A DNA stretch of 64,000 bases, from the NCBI RefSeq assembly GCF_022867795.2, contig NZ_CP107006.1:3348001-3412000 (forward strand). The letters are read 5' to 3'. Made by a program: the position numbers and the translations under genes. The notes below the pieces were generated by a model that was not told where the DNA came from, made no database searches, and saw only the letters and a program-made list of their open reading frames with translations. Shown here in pieces: positions 27,161-37,551 of the stretch. The stretch is from Chitinophaga horti (GTDB taxonomy: Bacteria > Bacteroidota > Bacteroidia > Chitinophagales > Chitinophagaceae). Numbering within the stretch: position 1 is the first letter of the stretch; every line of letters starts with the position of its first letter.

Positions 27161-27812
27161 ACGTTTAGGAAACGCACTACATATTGGAAGGATAATCCGT
27201 CTTTTTAGTCACGAGCGTATTACATCCGACAACGAGGGAATAACTGTAAAAATTCGTTACAACAAAATGCCTTTGGGGCTGAAATTTTTGATGGGTCTGT
27301 TGTTTTTTAGTGACAGGTATATTCCAGTTCCTTTCACTTAGGTAAATCTTCTCCCACGGCTACGTTTTCTATACTTCTCAGTTAAGGCGTTGATCAGTCC
27401 ATCCAACGATAACAAAAACATCGCGTAAAAAAATCTTGCTACTCTAATTTACGCTTATTATTTTCGCCTTGTTATTCACCTGGAATGGCCGTTAATCTGA
27501 TACCTGTACCGTGACCCGTAATTGAATCCGCAAAGACGCAGATCGCTAACATCCGCCAGTAACATTATTAACCTATTAGTGCAAACCCGATGTGGCAAGT
27601 GGTGCACCTATGCGATTTTTTTATTGACGAATGTTCGCTCAGTCGTGTATGGCCATCTCTTTACCGCTTCAATTAACCAGTTAAACACCTGTTGGCCGGT
27701 TATTCGCCGCTTTGGACGAGACTAAGCATATAAATTCGCTGCCATAGCAGGGCGGACGCTCCCTGTATGCGGCTCTGGAACATTAAAATCCCTGTAAGAA
27801 AAAGTATTAACT
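27161..27812 (+). other. Long intergenic region between tRNA-Leu and the RHS locus
   Basis: 652 bp with no gene I can support; short frames at 27006-27341 and 27522-27725 run over the tRNA or lack family features. A promoter-like pair (TTTG at 27711-27714, 16 nt, TAAATTCG at 27731-27738, one mismatch in the -7 box) could drive the RHS operon. I saw no copy of the tRNA 3' end in or beyond this stretch. Confidence 0.45.
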
Positions 27813-30800
27813 ATGAAGAAACGCATTATACGTAGGATCATCATCATCCTAACCTTGTTTGCTAGCTGTAACCTCTCGGTCCGAGCCCAAACGAACTATA
27901 TTCCACCCGCACCGCAGGTGTCCTTCGCAGCCCCTGAGCAGTCCGCGATTGCTAAATTTATCAATTACCCGGTGAGTTACAATGCCGGGCTTCCCAATGT
28001 GTCCATACCCATATATGAGATTAACACCGGCGAGCTTGTGCTGCCAATTTATCTGAGCTACCACGCCTCTGGTGTAAAAGTATCCGAGTACGGTGGGTGG
28101 GCCGGTATTGGCTGGACGTTGAATATCAATCCGTCGATTTCGAAAAGCATTAATGGGTTCGATGATGATATGGGATACTTAGCGAACACTAACTTTGGAA
28201 AAGTATTTACGGATGTTCACTATAAAAAAGACATCATCAACGGTGAAAAGTGGACGGATGAAACGCCGGACGATTTTTACTATAAGTTGCTGAAAAAGAG
28301 CGGTCGGTTTACCTATAGGAAGGATTGTAGTAACTGTACCAGTTATGGGATTGAAACATTTCCTTTCGAGCCAATTACTATAAGTCGCGCCGGCAGTCAG
28401 TTTAACATAACCGATGAAGACGGCACACTATACAAGTTTGGTGGCGTCTCCAGCGGACCTGCATACGATCAGGATGCCAACAGCCTTCATATTGTGACCT
28501 TTAAGGCACGCGAAATTATCTCGCCTTCCAAAGGCGATACGATCAGGTTTTCCTATGAGCAAAACCAATTCCCAACTGCTGTGTCCTCCGGTGCACATAA
28601 TGACTTCATCACACTAGAAGATAAGACTACGGAAACAGCTTTAGTAGTTACTACAGGATGTTCCCCCCAGGACTATAATAAGTTTACGCCTGCTATTGCA
28701 GAAAATACATTGGCGGCATTGCAGTCTCGATACATCTGGGGGTATCAGCAAAACGGTTCCTTCAGCGTGCAAACTTGCCCGCCGGGTGTGGGTGCAGGGG
28801 CTCCGGGCAGTTCTATCAGGGAGTCGCGGCTAACTACTATTCAGTTCAGGGGAGGACGTATTGAAGTTATCGGAGCGTCCGGTAAACTCAGCAAAATAAG
28901 AGTGTTTAACAGTCATAACGTTTTGCTAAGGGAGATTGAATTTGTACTCAACAGGAGGACTGAGCGGGAATACCTGGACGCTTTGCGTTTCAAGGATGCT
29001 AGCGGTAACATTATTGAAAACTACACATTCAATTACTATGGCACCGCAATTCACCCTCTCTCTGCCTCGTATGATCACTGGGGGTATAACAATGCTGGTG
29101 TAAATCCGATTTCGTCTGGTTCGAGCGCAGTCCCCTTCTTTTCAACACTCGCATATCCGAAACCAGATGTGGCCTGGACGCCGCCTTCCGTTTCACTTAA
29201 CCTCGGATACGCAAATAAAGCATCCGATGAATCCAGTGCGTGGCAAGGAACTTTGTCGAGCATCAAGTTCCCCACTGGGGGACAAACCTACTTCGATTAT
29301 GAGCTAAATAAATATGTAGATGACATATCTGGCTTGCTAATGAATGCAGGAGGACTCAGGATCAGAGAAATCAGAGAATACGAAGCCCCGGGCAGGCTAG
29401 CGTTACATCGGGTTTTTAAATATGGGAAAAATGAATCAGGAGGCGGAGTCATCAAACATATACCAGTGATTGATGACTACCGTACAGACCAAACCAAGTT
29501 ATACTATCATGCTAATGGCTCCATCAACTATTTTAGCCGCCGCTTCCAAACGTGGCGTTCTAACCTGCCTTATGATCCTTTCTTTGCTGGGGGGGCGAGT
29601 GTTTTGTATGATGAAGTAACGGAGTACATAACAAGTTACGGTGATGTAAACGTGAACACTGGTAAAACTGTTTATGAATACAATGTGACGGAAGACTTAA
29701 AAAATCGTAGGATAAAACTCGATCCTGGAAGCTCTGTATACATCGATTTTAAGAATGACTCATGGCTGTATGGGCAATTGATTGGCACAAAGAAGTATGC
29801 AAACGACGGCGGCATTTACAGGTTGATCACCCTCGATACGCTCATTTACAACCGTAAAACCTTTGCAAACCGCGCCGTGATGGGTGCTAAATGGGCGCCA
29901 TCTACCATATCCATGCTTACGGCAGGTCAAAATGCTTACCCAATCGATGCCTGGATTCATAATGTCGGCATGTGGGGTTATAGTTATGATGATGTTCCGG
30001 GTTACACGTACCTTGAGAAGGAGTTGCACCGTGAGGTGACTACAGCCGGGGATTTGATGTCTACTAAAGAATATTTCTATAATAATGACGAATTACCGCG
30101 TCCCAGTAAAGTACTAGAGGTCAACAGCAAAAACGATACAGTGATCACGCATGTAACATACCCGGGCGACTACGGGCCTGGTCTGATGGGTGCCATGGTC
30201 GGACAAAACTTTGTCGGCGTTCCTGTAGAACAGTACCGGGAAGTGCTGAAAGGCGGTATTGGCAATGTTACAGATGGAAAACTGAATCAATTCGTTTATG
30301 GCTCTAATCATGGGGCCGGCGGCTTCTTGCTGGAAAAGCAGCATTCCTGGGCAAACGTTGCTCCGGTACCCGAATCATCATTTACGCCGTTTGATGGGTT
30401 TCAGGGATTCGATTCACGCTACTCGGAGGATATAGAGTTTTCCGCATACACATCGAGCGGCAGGATACAGGAATATAAGACGAAGGATGGTGTTGTTATT
30501 GTGATCCTTTGGGGCTACCACGGGCGGTATCCGGTGGCCAAAATTGCCGGAGCGGACCATATGTCGGTGCTAAATGCCCTCACTAACCTTCAAGCGCAGA
30601 TCAATAGCAGCACTAGCGTACCGAATAACGATGCCAACGTACGCACCCTGTTGAATGTAATACGAACGCACTTCGCTACCAATCCCACCATACAAGTTTC
30701 TACTTACACCTACATTCCGCTTGTAGGCGTTACTAGCGAAACAAACCCTGCTGGTAAAATCACATATTATGAATATGACAGTTATGCAAGGCTGAAAGTA

Positions 30801-30863
30801 GTTAAAGACCAGGACGGCAATATTCTAAAGCAATACGATTATCAATATCAGGTTAACCCATAA
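27813..30863 (+). CDS. Large secreted RHS/YD-repeat-associated protein (first of a pair)
   Basis: 1016 aa. Signal peptide in the first 26 residues, possibly a lipoprotein signal (LFASC). The N-terminus (SFAAPEQSAIAKFINYPVSYNAG, then VSIPIYEI, LSYHASGVKVSEYGGWAGIGW) is a beta-rich module typical of Bacteroidota proteins that precede an RHS gene; the C-terminus ends in YD-type repeats (KITYYEYDSYARLKVVKDQD, ILKQYDYQYQ). It has no RHS core cut site and no toxin domain. It ends 12 bp before the next RHS gene and so is co-expressed with it. By analogy with Tc/RHS shells it may form part of a protein cage or delivery surface; that is inference. Confidence 0.8.
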   Translation: MKKRIIRRIIIILTLFASCNLSVRAQTNYIPPAPQVSFAAPEQSAIAKFINYPVSYNAGLPNVSIPIYEINTGELVLPIYLSYHASGVKVSEYGGWAGIGWTLNINPSISKSINGFDDDMGYLANTNFGKVFTDVHYKKDIINGEKWTDETPDDFYYKLLKKSGRFTYRKDCSNCTSYGIETFPFEPITISRAGSQFNITDEDGTLYKFGGVSSGPAYDQDANSLHIVTFKAREIISPSKGDTIRFSYEQNQFPTAVSSGAHNDFITLEDKTTETALVVTTGCSPQDYNKFTPAIAENTLAALQSRYIWGYQQNGSFSVQTCPPGVGAGAPGSSIRESRLTTIQFRGGRIEVIGASGKLSKIRVFNSHNVLLREIEFVLNRRTEREYLDALRFKDASGNIIENYTFNYYGTAIHPLSASYDHWGYNNAGVNPISSGSSAVPFFSTLAYPKPDVAWTPPSVSLNLGYANKASDESSAWQGTLSSIKFPTGGQTYFDYELNKYVDDISGLLMNAGGLRIREIREYEAPGRLALHRVFKYGKNESGGGVIKHIPVIDDYRTDQTKLYYHANGSINYFSRRFQTWRSNLPYDPFFAGGASVLYDEVTEYITSYGDVNVNTGKTVYEYNVTEDLKNRRIKLDPGSSVYIDFKNDSWLYGQLIGTKKYANDGGIYRLITLDTLIYNRKTFANRAVMGAKWAPSTISMLTAGQNAYPIDAWIHNVGMWGYSYDDVPGYTYLEKELHREVTTAGDLMSTKEYFYNNDELPRPSKVLEVNSKNDTVITHVTYPGDYGPGLMGAMVGQNFVGVPVEQYREVLKGGIGNVTDGKLNQFVYGSNHGAGGFLLEKQHSWANVAPVPESSFTPFDGFQGFDSRYSEDIEFSAYTSSGRIQEYKTKDGVVIVILWGYHGRYPVAKIAGADHMSVLNALTNLQAQINSSTSVPNNDANVRTLLNVIRTHFATNPTIQVSTYTYIPLVGVTSETNPAGKITYYEYDSYARLKVVKDQDGNILKQYDYQYQVNP

Positions 30864-30875
30864 AATATCCCGACC

Positions 30876-33800
30876 ATGAAAAGTACTTATAATTTCGTTT
30901 GCCGATGCCTTCCGCTTCTCATTGGGGGTATGGTTGTCTTTACCAATGTTATCGCGCAGGAAATACCCGATAATATTCTACCACCGGTCAAAACGCCACA
31001 GCCTATCCAACCGGCTTACCCGCCAGGGATGACCGTCAACTACGTACGTACATATAATCTACAGAAACCCGTCAGCACCACAACCGGCGTAACCGCCCTG
31101 ACGGATCCGAAAGACGTACTCCAGGTAACAGCGTATGTTGATGGCCTAGGCAGGCCATTACAAACTGTATCAAAGGGCATATCTCCTGCCAAGCTAGACC
31201 TGGTGGCTCCTTTGTACTATGATGTTTTCGGCAGGGAGGTCACTAAATATCTACCGTACGTCGCCAATACAGGCAACGGTGCATTCAAGATGTCCCCTTT
31301 TATGAGCCAGGACACCTTCGCGAGGTCTCAGTACCTGAATGAACAAATCTTCTATAGCAAAACTGAATACGAAGCTTCTCCCTTAAATAGAGTGGTGAAA
31401 ACAATGCCTGCCGGCAACAACTGGGCAGGCAGCAACCGCGGTATTGCAGAAAGCTACCTGGTAAATACTGTGTCTGATTCTGTAAAGATATGGGACATTG
31501 GATATGAGAACGGGGCATATCCAGTTGCCCGCGCAGGATTTTATGCCATTGGGCAGTTGCGTAAACAAACTACCACTGATGAGGCAGGCAACAGCGTTGT
31601 TGTTTTCAAAGACAAAAACGGGCAAGTGATACTAAAAAAATTAATGCTACTCCCAACTGCCGCTGCTGGTTACGCCGGCTGGCTATCTACTTACTACGTA
31701 TACGACGATTTCGGCCGCCTGCGTTATGTGATGCCACCCAAGGCGGTGAATACACTAGCAGCCAACGGCTGGAACCTTTCATCCGCTTCGCTCCGCAGCG
31801 AACTATGTTTTCGCTATGAGTACGATAGCCGAGGGCGCATGTGCCTGAAAGAATTACCAGGCGCCGCCGCCGTAGAAATGTTATACGATACACGCGACAG
31901 GCTGGTTTTTACCCGCGATGCCAACCTCCGGAAAGCCAGCAAATGGCTGGCTACCTTCTACGATGATTTAAACAGGCCCGTCATGTTGGCCTTCTTTGAA
32001 AGCCAGCAGACGGCAACACAACTTAGCAACCTATTGGATGGCGCAATAGGTGGACTGGCAATGAACCAGCCAACACTGGTGCCAGGATCGTTGTCTGTGA
32101 ATGTGCACGACGGCAGGGCTATCTACAAAGCAGGTAAAGAGATTATTTTCAACCCTGGTTTTGACACAGGAGAAGGGATCGAAACAGAGACGCTGATCGA
32201 CAGCACCCAAACATTGTACGCGGATGCGCTGCAACTTAGTGTGCCCGCAGGGTTATTGTCTGCCGGCACTATAGCACCCCTGAAGTATACATTCTATGAC
32301 AACTATTCTTATATGGGTAGCAAGCCACCTGCTTCGACGAGTGGCCTTACTAATCTTGGAGAAACATATACAGACGAACTGCCTATAGATATGGCAATGA
32401 AGGGCATGATGACCGGTATCAGAGTAAAACTGCTGGATGGCGGCAATAAATGGCTGACCGCTACGACTTACTATGATAAAAAAGGTCGTGTCAGGCAAAT
32501 ATTATCGGATAATGTTGCCGATGGTTTGGATATCACAACATCGTTGTACAATTTTGCAGGCCAACCTGTACATGTGAGACTTCAGCACACACAGCCAGCA
32601 AGCGCTGCTACGCCACAAACCACCGTTCATACCTGGACTACCTATGATCATGCCGGGCGCGTGTTAAGAGTAGCAAAGCAGCTAAACGGGGGCAGCGTGG
32701 TAGATATCGCTACCAACACCTACGGTAGGCTAGGTCTACTGCAGTCTAAGACCTTCAAAACAAGTGATGACACACCGATTGAGAGTCTTCACTATGAGTA
32801 TAATATTCGCGGCTGGCTTAAAAGTATTAACAAAGACTACTTCAACGGCGGCGCCCATTATTTCGGCCAGGAACTGAGCTATGATCATGGCTTTACAACA
32901 CCTCAGTATAACGGCAATATCGCTGGCATCAAATGGAAAGGTGCTTCTGGTTCCACGCGCGCGTACGGCTATCGTTACGATCGTGCTAACAGGCTGTTAA
33001 AGGCCGACTTTACGCAGGAGTCGGATAATTGGACCCGAAACTCACTGGTGAATTTCGATGTGAAAATGGGCGATGGCATTAATCCCGAGCAGGCATACGA
33101 TGCCAACGGCAATATCCTCCGAATGCAACAGTGGGGCATATTGGCAGGCAACAGTCCAAAAATTGATGATCTGCAATATGACTATCTCGCAGGCGGCAAC
33201 CGACTCAAGGGCGTAACAGATGGCGGTCTCGCTTCCACGACATTGGGCGATTTCAATGAACTGTTAGTGGGCCTTGACGATTACGGTTACGATAGCACTG
33301 GTAATATGATACGTGATGAAAACAAAAGTATCCGGGGTATCGGGTACAATTACCTTAACCTGCCCGAAGATATCGTGGTAACAGGCAAAGGCCGCATCCG
33401 TTACGTGTACGATGCCTTAGGCGTAAAACACCGGAAGATCGTCACGGACTCCACTCAACCCATAGTGAAAGAAAATAAGACAGATTACATCGGTGGCTTT
33501 GTTTACGAAAACGACACCCTGAAACTTGTTAGCCACGAGGAGGGGCGCATCCGCCTGGATTATGCCGGCACGTCGCCCGCATATACATATGATTACTTCG
33601 TGAAAGATCACCTTGGAAACGTACGCCAAGTACTAACTGAGCGTTCCACACAGTCCGTGTACCTGGCCACTATGGAAAGTGAGCGATCCGCTACGGAGAA
33701 CGCCTTGTTTGCAAATATTGATGCCAGCAGATCAGCAAAGCCGGTAGGCTATCCACAAGATGGCAGTGCGAATGCCGTCAACCATTTTGTCGCGAAGCTA

Positions 33801-35279
33801 AATGGCAGGAGTAAAGACAGGCGAATAGGCCCATCACTGGTACTGAAAGTTATGGCTGGCGATACTATTTCAATCGGTGCACGGGCCTTCTATAAATCGC
33901 AGGGAACCCAGCCGCCCCCAGGCAAAACTACAGCCACAGATATGGCGGCTGCACTGGCACAAGTCTTCAGTGGTACACCTGGTGGGCATGCTCACGCCGG
34001 CGCAGCTGGCGAGGGAGTGCGTACGCCCTTTGGCGGTGGATTTACGGAAAATCAGTACCAGCGTTTGAAAGATAAGGAGCCCGGCTCCCAGGTCATGAAA
34101 AACCGCCCCAATGCCTATTTAAATTTTGTCCTGTTCGACGAACAGTTTAAATTGGTGGAAGAGAATAGCGGCGTTCGGCAGGTACAGGAAAAGCCAGACG
34201 AGTTGCAGACACTCGCCGCTGACAAGATGGTAATGAAAGAAAGTGGCTTCCTGTATGTATACGCGAGTAATGAAAGCGCACAGGACGTGTATTTCGACAA
34301 CCTGGCAGTGATGTCAGGAAGCAGCCCTGTGCTGGAAGAAACGCATTATTATCCATTTGGGTTGACGATGGCGGGGATATCGACGAAGGCAGTGGGACCG
34401 TTGGAAAACAGATACTTGTATAATGGTAAGGAGTTACAGCAGAAAGAATTTAGCGACGGCAGGGGCTTGGAGTGGTATGACTATGGGGCGAGGATGTATG
34501 ATGCGCAGATCGGCAGGTGGTTAATGATTGACAACAAAGCCGAAAAGTACATTTATGCGTCTCCTTATACATATGTCTTGAACAATCCAGTCATCGCCAT
34601 AGATCCTGACGGAAACGACCTGATCTACGTTGTTGTGCCTAAAGGGCGAGACAAAGTCGGCGTTATCACCACCCAACGAATATTGGTAGATAGCCACATA
34701 GCGGAGAACGCACACAAATTTGCATGGGCTATGTTTCACAAGTATGGCGCAACGGTGAACGAGCATTATCGTACGAGAGCGAAGCAACAGCAGCTTTATG
34801 ATAACAGGCATAATAATTCTAATCCTGTCGCCCCGCCGGGAACAAGCAACCACGAGGGCGGATTCGCGCTGGACTTTAGCGGCCTAAAGGTTAGTAAAAA
34901 GGGAGGAATAAGTGACGATGAAGCCAAAAAAATTGCGGAATATAAAGCTTTTGCTGCTGAATTTGGATATGACTATCTGGCTGCTAAAGACCCTCCACAT
35001 TTTATGATAAATCCTAACAAATTCTATAAGAAGAAGCGGGACGATATTGAAGCTAACTCGAATTACTATATCAATACCGAAAGCGAAGATATTCCCGAAT
35101 ACGTTCCGGTTGATAAAGTAGATATCAAAAAAACTTTCCTCTACCGATTCTTTACAGAAGAGGATGAAGAAAGGGTGAAGTTAGATTTTCAGATATGGCT
35201 CCTTAAAATACGACTTAAGCAGCTCGATGGCGAAATTCAGGATTTAACAAATACAATGAATGCAAACACTAAAAAATAA
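30876..35279 (+). CDS. DUF6443/RHS-core protein with C-terminal M15 (VanY-type) peptidase domain: candidate polymorphic toxin
   Basis: 1467 aa. Signal peptide; DUF6443 domain (about residues 45-170); many YD/RHS repeats ([31 protein letters not shown] and others); RHS-associated core at about 1156-1250 ([49 protein letters not shown]). After the core comes a variable C-terminus with an M15 peptidase signature: [29 protein letters not shown] with zinc ligands His1326 and Asp1333, and DPPHF with His1375. M15 enzymes cut D-Ala-containing ends of peptidoglycan peptides. A charged tail (about 1390-1467) follows. The arrangement, a conserved cage plus a variable enzyme, is that of a polymorphic toxin. 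The next gene overlaps its end by 20 bases. Confidence 0.85.
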   Translation: MKSTYNFVCRCLPLLIGGMVVFTNVIAQEIPDNILPPVKTPQPIQPAYPPGMTVNYVRTYNLQKPVSTTTGVTALTDPKDVLQVTAYVDGLGRPLQTVSKGISPAKLDLVAPLYYDVFGREVTKYLPYVANTGNGAFKMSPFMSQDTFARSQYLNEQIFYSKTEYEASPLNRVVKTMPAGNNWAGSNRGIAESYLVNTVSDSVKIWDIGYENGAYPVARAGFYAIGQLRKQTTTDEAGNSVVVFKDKNGQVILKKLMLLPTAAAGYAGWLSTYYVYDDFGRLRYVMPPKAVNTLAANGWNLSSASLRSELCFRYEYDSRGRMCLKELPGAAAVEMLYDTRDRLVFTRDANLRKASKWLATFYDDLNRPVMLAFFESQQTATQLSNLLDGAIGGLAMNQPTLVPGSLSVNVHDGRAIYKAGKEIIFNPGFDTGEGIETETLIDSTQTLYADALQLSVPAGLLSAGTIAPLKYTFYDNYSYMGSKPPASTSGLTNLGETYTDELPIDMAMKGMMTGIRVKLLDGGNKWLTATTYYDKKGRVRQILSDNVADGLDITTSLYNFAGQPVHVRLQHTQPASAATPQTTVHTWTTYDHAGRVLRVAKQLNGGSVVDIATNTYGRLGLLQSKTFKTSDDTPIESLHYEYNIRGWLKSINKDYFNGGAHYFGQELSYDHGFTTPQYNGNIAGIKWKGASGSTRAYGYRYDRANRLLKADFTQESDNWTRNSLVNFDVKMGDGINPEQAYDANGNILRMQQWGILAGNSPKIDDLQYDYLAGGNRLKGVTDGGLASTTLGDFNELLVGLDDYGYDSTGNMIRDENKSIRGIGYNYLNLPEDIVVTGKGRIRYVYDALGVKHRKIVTDSTQPIVKENKTDYIGGFVYENDTLKLVSHEEGRIRLDYAGTSPAYTYDYFVKDHLGNVRQVLTERSTQSVYLATMESERSATENALFANIDASRSAKPVGYPQDGSANAVNHFVAKLNGRSKDRRIGPSLVLKVMAGDTISIGARAFYKSQGTQPPPGKTTATDMAAALAQVFSGTPGGHAHAGAAGEGVRTPFGGGFTENQYQRLKDKEPGSQVMKNRPNAYLNFVLFDEQFKLVEENSGVRQVQEKPDELQTLAADKMVMKESGFLYVYASNESAQDVYFDNLAVMSGSSPVLEETHYYPFGLTMAGISTKAVGPLENRYLYNGKELQQKEFSDGRGLEWYDYGARMYDAQIGRWLMIDNKAEKYIYASPYTYVLNNPVIAIDPDGNDLIYVVVPKGRDKVGVITTQRILVDSHIAENAHKFAWAMFHKYGATVNEHYRTRAKQQQLYDNRHNNSNPVAPPGTSNHEGGFALDFSGLKVSKKGGISDDEAKKIAEYKAFAAEFGYDYLAAKDPPHFMINPNKFYKKKRDDIEANSNYYINTESEDIPEYVPVDKVDIKKTFLYRFFTEEDEERVKLDFQIWLLKIRLKQLDGEIQDLTNTMNANTKK

Positions 35280-36047
35280 TAGCGGGTTATCAAGCGCATT
35301 GCTGATTGTCGCCACCCTATTAATCAACTGCGGTGGCGAACGTGCACCTGTCGCGTCAAGTAATTCTACTTATGCGCCTTCCATGAATGGGCCGAAAAAA
35401 AGGGTGGAGAAGTGCTTGTTTTAGCTTCCGAAATGTCCAGTATTGACGACTCCAAAGATGTCTTTATCAAACGGCCAGATAGTCTAAATGACAACAGCTG
35501 GGTGCAATTAAAGGATATCAGGATCGGGCTTATTAAAACAGATCTAGTAACCACGGACATAGGAGACTTCGACGTATTCTCGTTTTATATTGAAAAAGAG
35601 GCCACGAATATATTCTCCGCAGGTAACATCTATGCTGCCTACATGCCTGAATATGATAGTACATCCGGGCTCGCAACGATCACGTTAACTACCGAGCCTG
35701 CAGAGTCCGAAAGCCGGGCAACATTGTTCGTCATCGATGTTAATACAGGCATAACCCACAAGGCAGACACTAATTTATACAATGCCACCAATGCGCCCAT
35801 TGTCCAATACAACCGCGAGGCTTGTGTGTTGTACCTGAACGGCAGCGAATTGGTGTGTTATCGACCGGGCAAGGATAGCAAGACAGTGGTTACTTCGTTT
35901 TCCTTCGAAGACGGCTTTGAAGATCGCTTTTCATTTTATAAACTGGAGGTGGTCCAATTGAAGCCCACTATGCGTGTTCGGCTGGTATTTAAAGAGGGAG
36001 ATCGTTATGTTTATGTGATGAAGGAATTCAACACTAGCGCTACCTAA
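35260..36047 (+). CDS. Lipoprotein, candidate immunity protein of the RHS-M15 toxin (frameshifted as given)
   Basis: ATG at 35260 lies inside the end of the toxin gene in another frame. The first 54 codons read [20 protein letters not shown] then LINCGG, a lipoprotein signal with a clear lipobox, and stop at 35424. The -1 frame, open from 35364 to 36047, reads [20 protein letters not shown] and continues for 200 residues. One extra A in the A7 run 35395-35401 joins both into 262 aa. The body is beta-rich and unknown to me. Overlap with the toxin gene, small size and envelope location fit immunity against a periplasmic peptidoglycan peptidase; this is inference. A decayed second copy lies at 36981-37515. 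Confidence 0.65.
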
Positions 36048-36183
36048 TAGAGACTGTGGAGGTATGCGCAATGTCACTAGCTAATCGTTTAAACATTGGC
36101 TACGTTTGGTTTCGGGAGGGATGGCGTTAGACCTAGCTTGGGGCCAAAGGAGTGGAAACGATTGCGGCCTCACAAGTCACAAT

Positions 36184-36227
36184 AAAAAAGCCAACAGTTC
36201 ACCTGAAAGGTAAACTGTTGGCTTTTT
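36184..36227 (+). terminator. Rho-independent terminator of the RHS/immunity operon
   Basis: Stem 36190-36199 with 36213-36222 (10 bp), extended by A6 on the left and T5 on the right; loop of about 13. Confidence 0.85.
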
Positions 36228-36323
36228 GTAACTAATGAAAATCCGGCAAACGGTGTTCTAAAGCGTCAGGAATTCTTTGCTGCCGAAGCGGGAATCCGGC
36301 CACGAACTAGACATCTAAAGTAA

Positions 36324-36802
36324 GATCGCAAAACCGTTAAGCTTGACCATAGTAAACGACGATTACATTATCCGCTGACCGCTTCCTGGAACGATCAGCA
36401 CATCCTGATCCTGCCAGCCAGCGCTCAAGCGATCAATGCCGCTGAAAGAGAGGCCGGATGTCAACTCCCGGAAGATTTCAAAGACTTTTACGCGGCAGTA
36501 AACGGATGGGCGCGCTGTATCCTAACACTGCAGATGACGAAGGCTTCCTGTTTCCGGTGGAAACCATTTCGCCAATCACCGCAGAACTGGGAAATGTTCA
36601 TTTTCCCAGCAAGCAGAGAATCTTTGCCTTCGCTGAATATATGCATAAAAGCTGGTGGTATAACGTACACATCATCGATGATGATGCATCTGAAGTCGGG
36701 ATCATTCCTGACAGCTCGTCATTCAAACCGATTACCCAGTCGCTGGCAACATTAATAGAACTCTACCTTAGAAATTCATCGAAACTATATGATTACGCGT
36801 AG
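36324..36802 (+). pseudogene. SMI1/KNR4 (SUKH) family immunity-type gene, remnant
   Basis: The frame open from 36324 reads LPASAQAINAAEREAGCQLP then EDFKDFYAAVNGW, the classic SUKH N-terminal helix region; the next frame, from about 36510, continues GALYPNTADDEGFLFPVETI and ends at 36802. One extra G in the G3 run 36508-36510 joins them as NGWGALYP. No start codon exists in the open part of the first frame, so the 5' end is missing or also shifted. SUKH proteins are a main immunity superfamily of polymorphic toxin systems, which fits its place behind the RHS toxin. Confidence 0.75.
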
Positions 36803-36866
36803 TCGCATTTCAAAAAAAGCTACGACACTTTTAGTTTACTGATTTTGTCGCTAGTATCATAATACG

Positions 36867-36893
36867 GTGCAACAGCCGGACCGGCGGTTGCAC
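36867..36893. repeat. Near-perfect palindrome between immunity relics
   Basis: Two 13-base arms (36867-36879 and 36881-36893) are inverted repeats with one mismatch and a single central base. No T run follows. It could be a cruciform-forming recombination scar, a repeat-element unit or a transcript hairpin. Confidence 0.6.
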
Positions 36894-36980
36894 GGCAGCC
36901 AGTCGAGACATCATCCATGTGAGGATGACAGAATTAAAATCCTGTGCTCGACCGGTGGTCTTTTTGTCCGCGATCCAACT

Positions 36981-37515
36981 GAAATGAACGCCACAAGCTG
37001 TGGAATTAGACGACATCAAAATTGGCTTACTCAAAACTACAATAGCCACAATCGATTTGGCCGGCCTGGATTTTCATTCTTCTACTTTGAAAGAGATCAT
37101 AAGTCTATATTTTCGACCGACAACATTTACGCAGCTTACAGCTAGAATATAAAAAGGCATCCGGACTAGCAACAAACACGTTAACTACCGAGCCTGTAGA
37201 TTTCGAGAGCCGGGCAACAATGTTCGTAATCGATATTTGCCACAGGCATGCCCCGATGGTGATCACAAATTTTATAATGCCCCAATCGCTCAATATAACA
37301 AGGAGGTTTTGTTTTTCCCCTGAACGGCGACAACCTTGCGTGTTACCAGCCCGGTAAGAACAGCCGGGTCAGTGGTCACTTCGTTCTTCTTCGAAGAAGG
37401 CTTTGTAGAACGCGTTTCGTTTTACAAACTCAGGGTGGTCAGGACGCAGCCTACCATGCAAATCCGGCTCAGTTCTAAGGAAGATCGTTGTTATGTTGAT
37501 GTGATAAAGAACTAA
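36981..37515 (+). pseudogene. Decayed second copy of the candidate immunity lipoprotein
   Basis: Pieces in several frames match the body of the lipoprotein at 35260-36047 in order: ELDDIKIGLLKT (for [12 protein letters not shown]), an IFSTDNIYAAY match to [18 protein letters not shown] and ESRATMFVI-type pieces, YNAPIAQYNKEV (for [11 protein letters not shown]), CYQPGKNS (for CYRPGKDS), and an end DVIKN with the stop at 37513-37515. At least three frame changes are needed and the signal peptide is absent. It is a dead paralogue, not an assembly slip alone. Confidence 0.75.
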
Positions 37516-37551
37516 TACCATAGTGGTAGCTAACTACAGCCTCTCTTTTGG

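Noticed and set aside
27006..27341. Reading frame across tRNA-Leu
   Set aside because: It covers the whole tRNA and its terminator; not protein-like.
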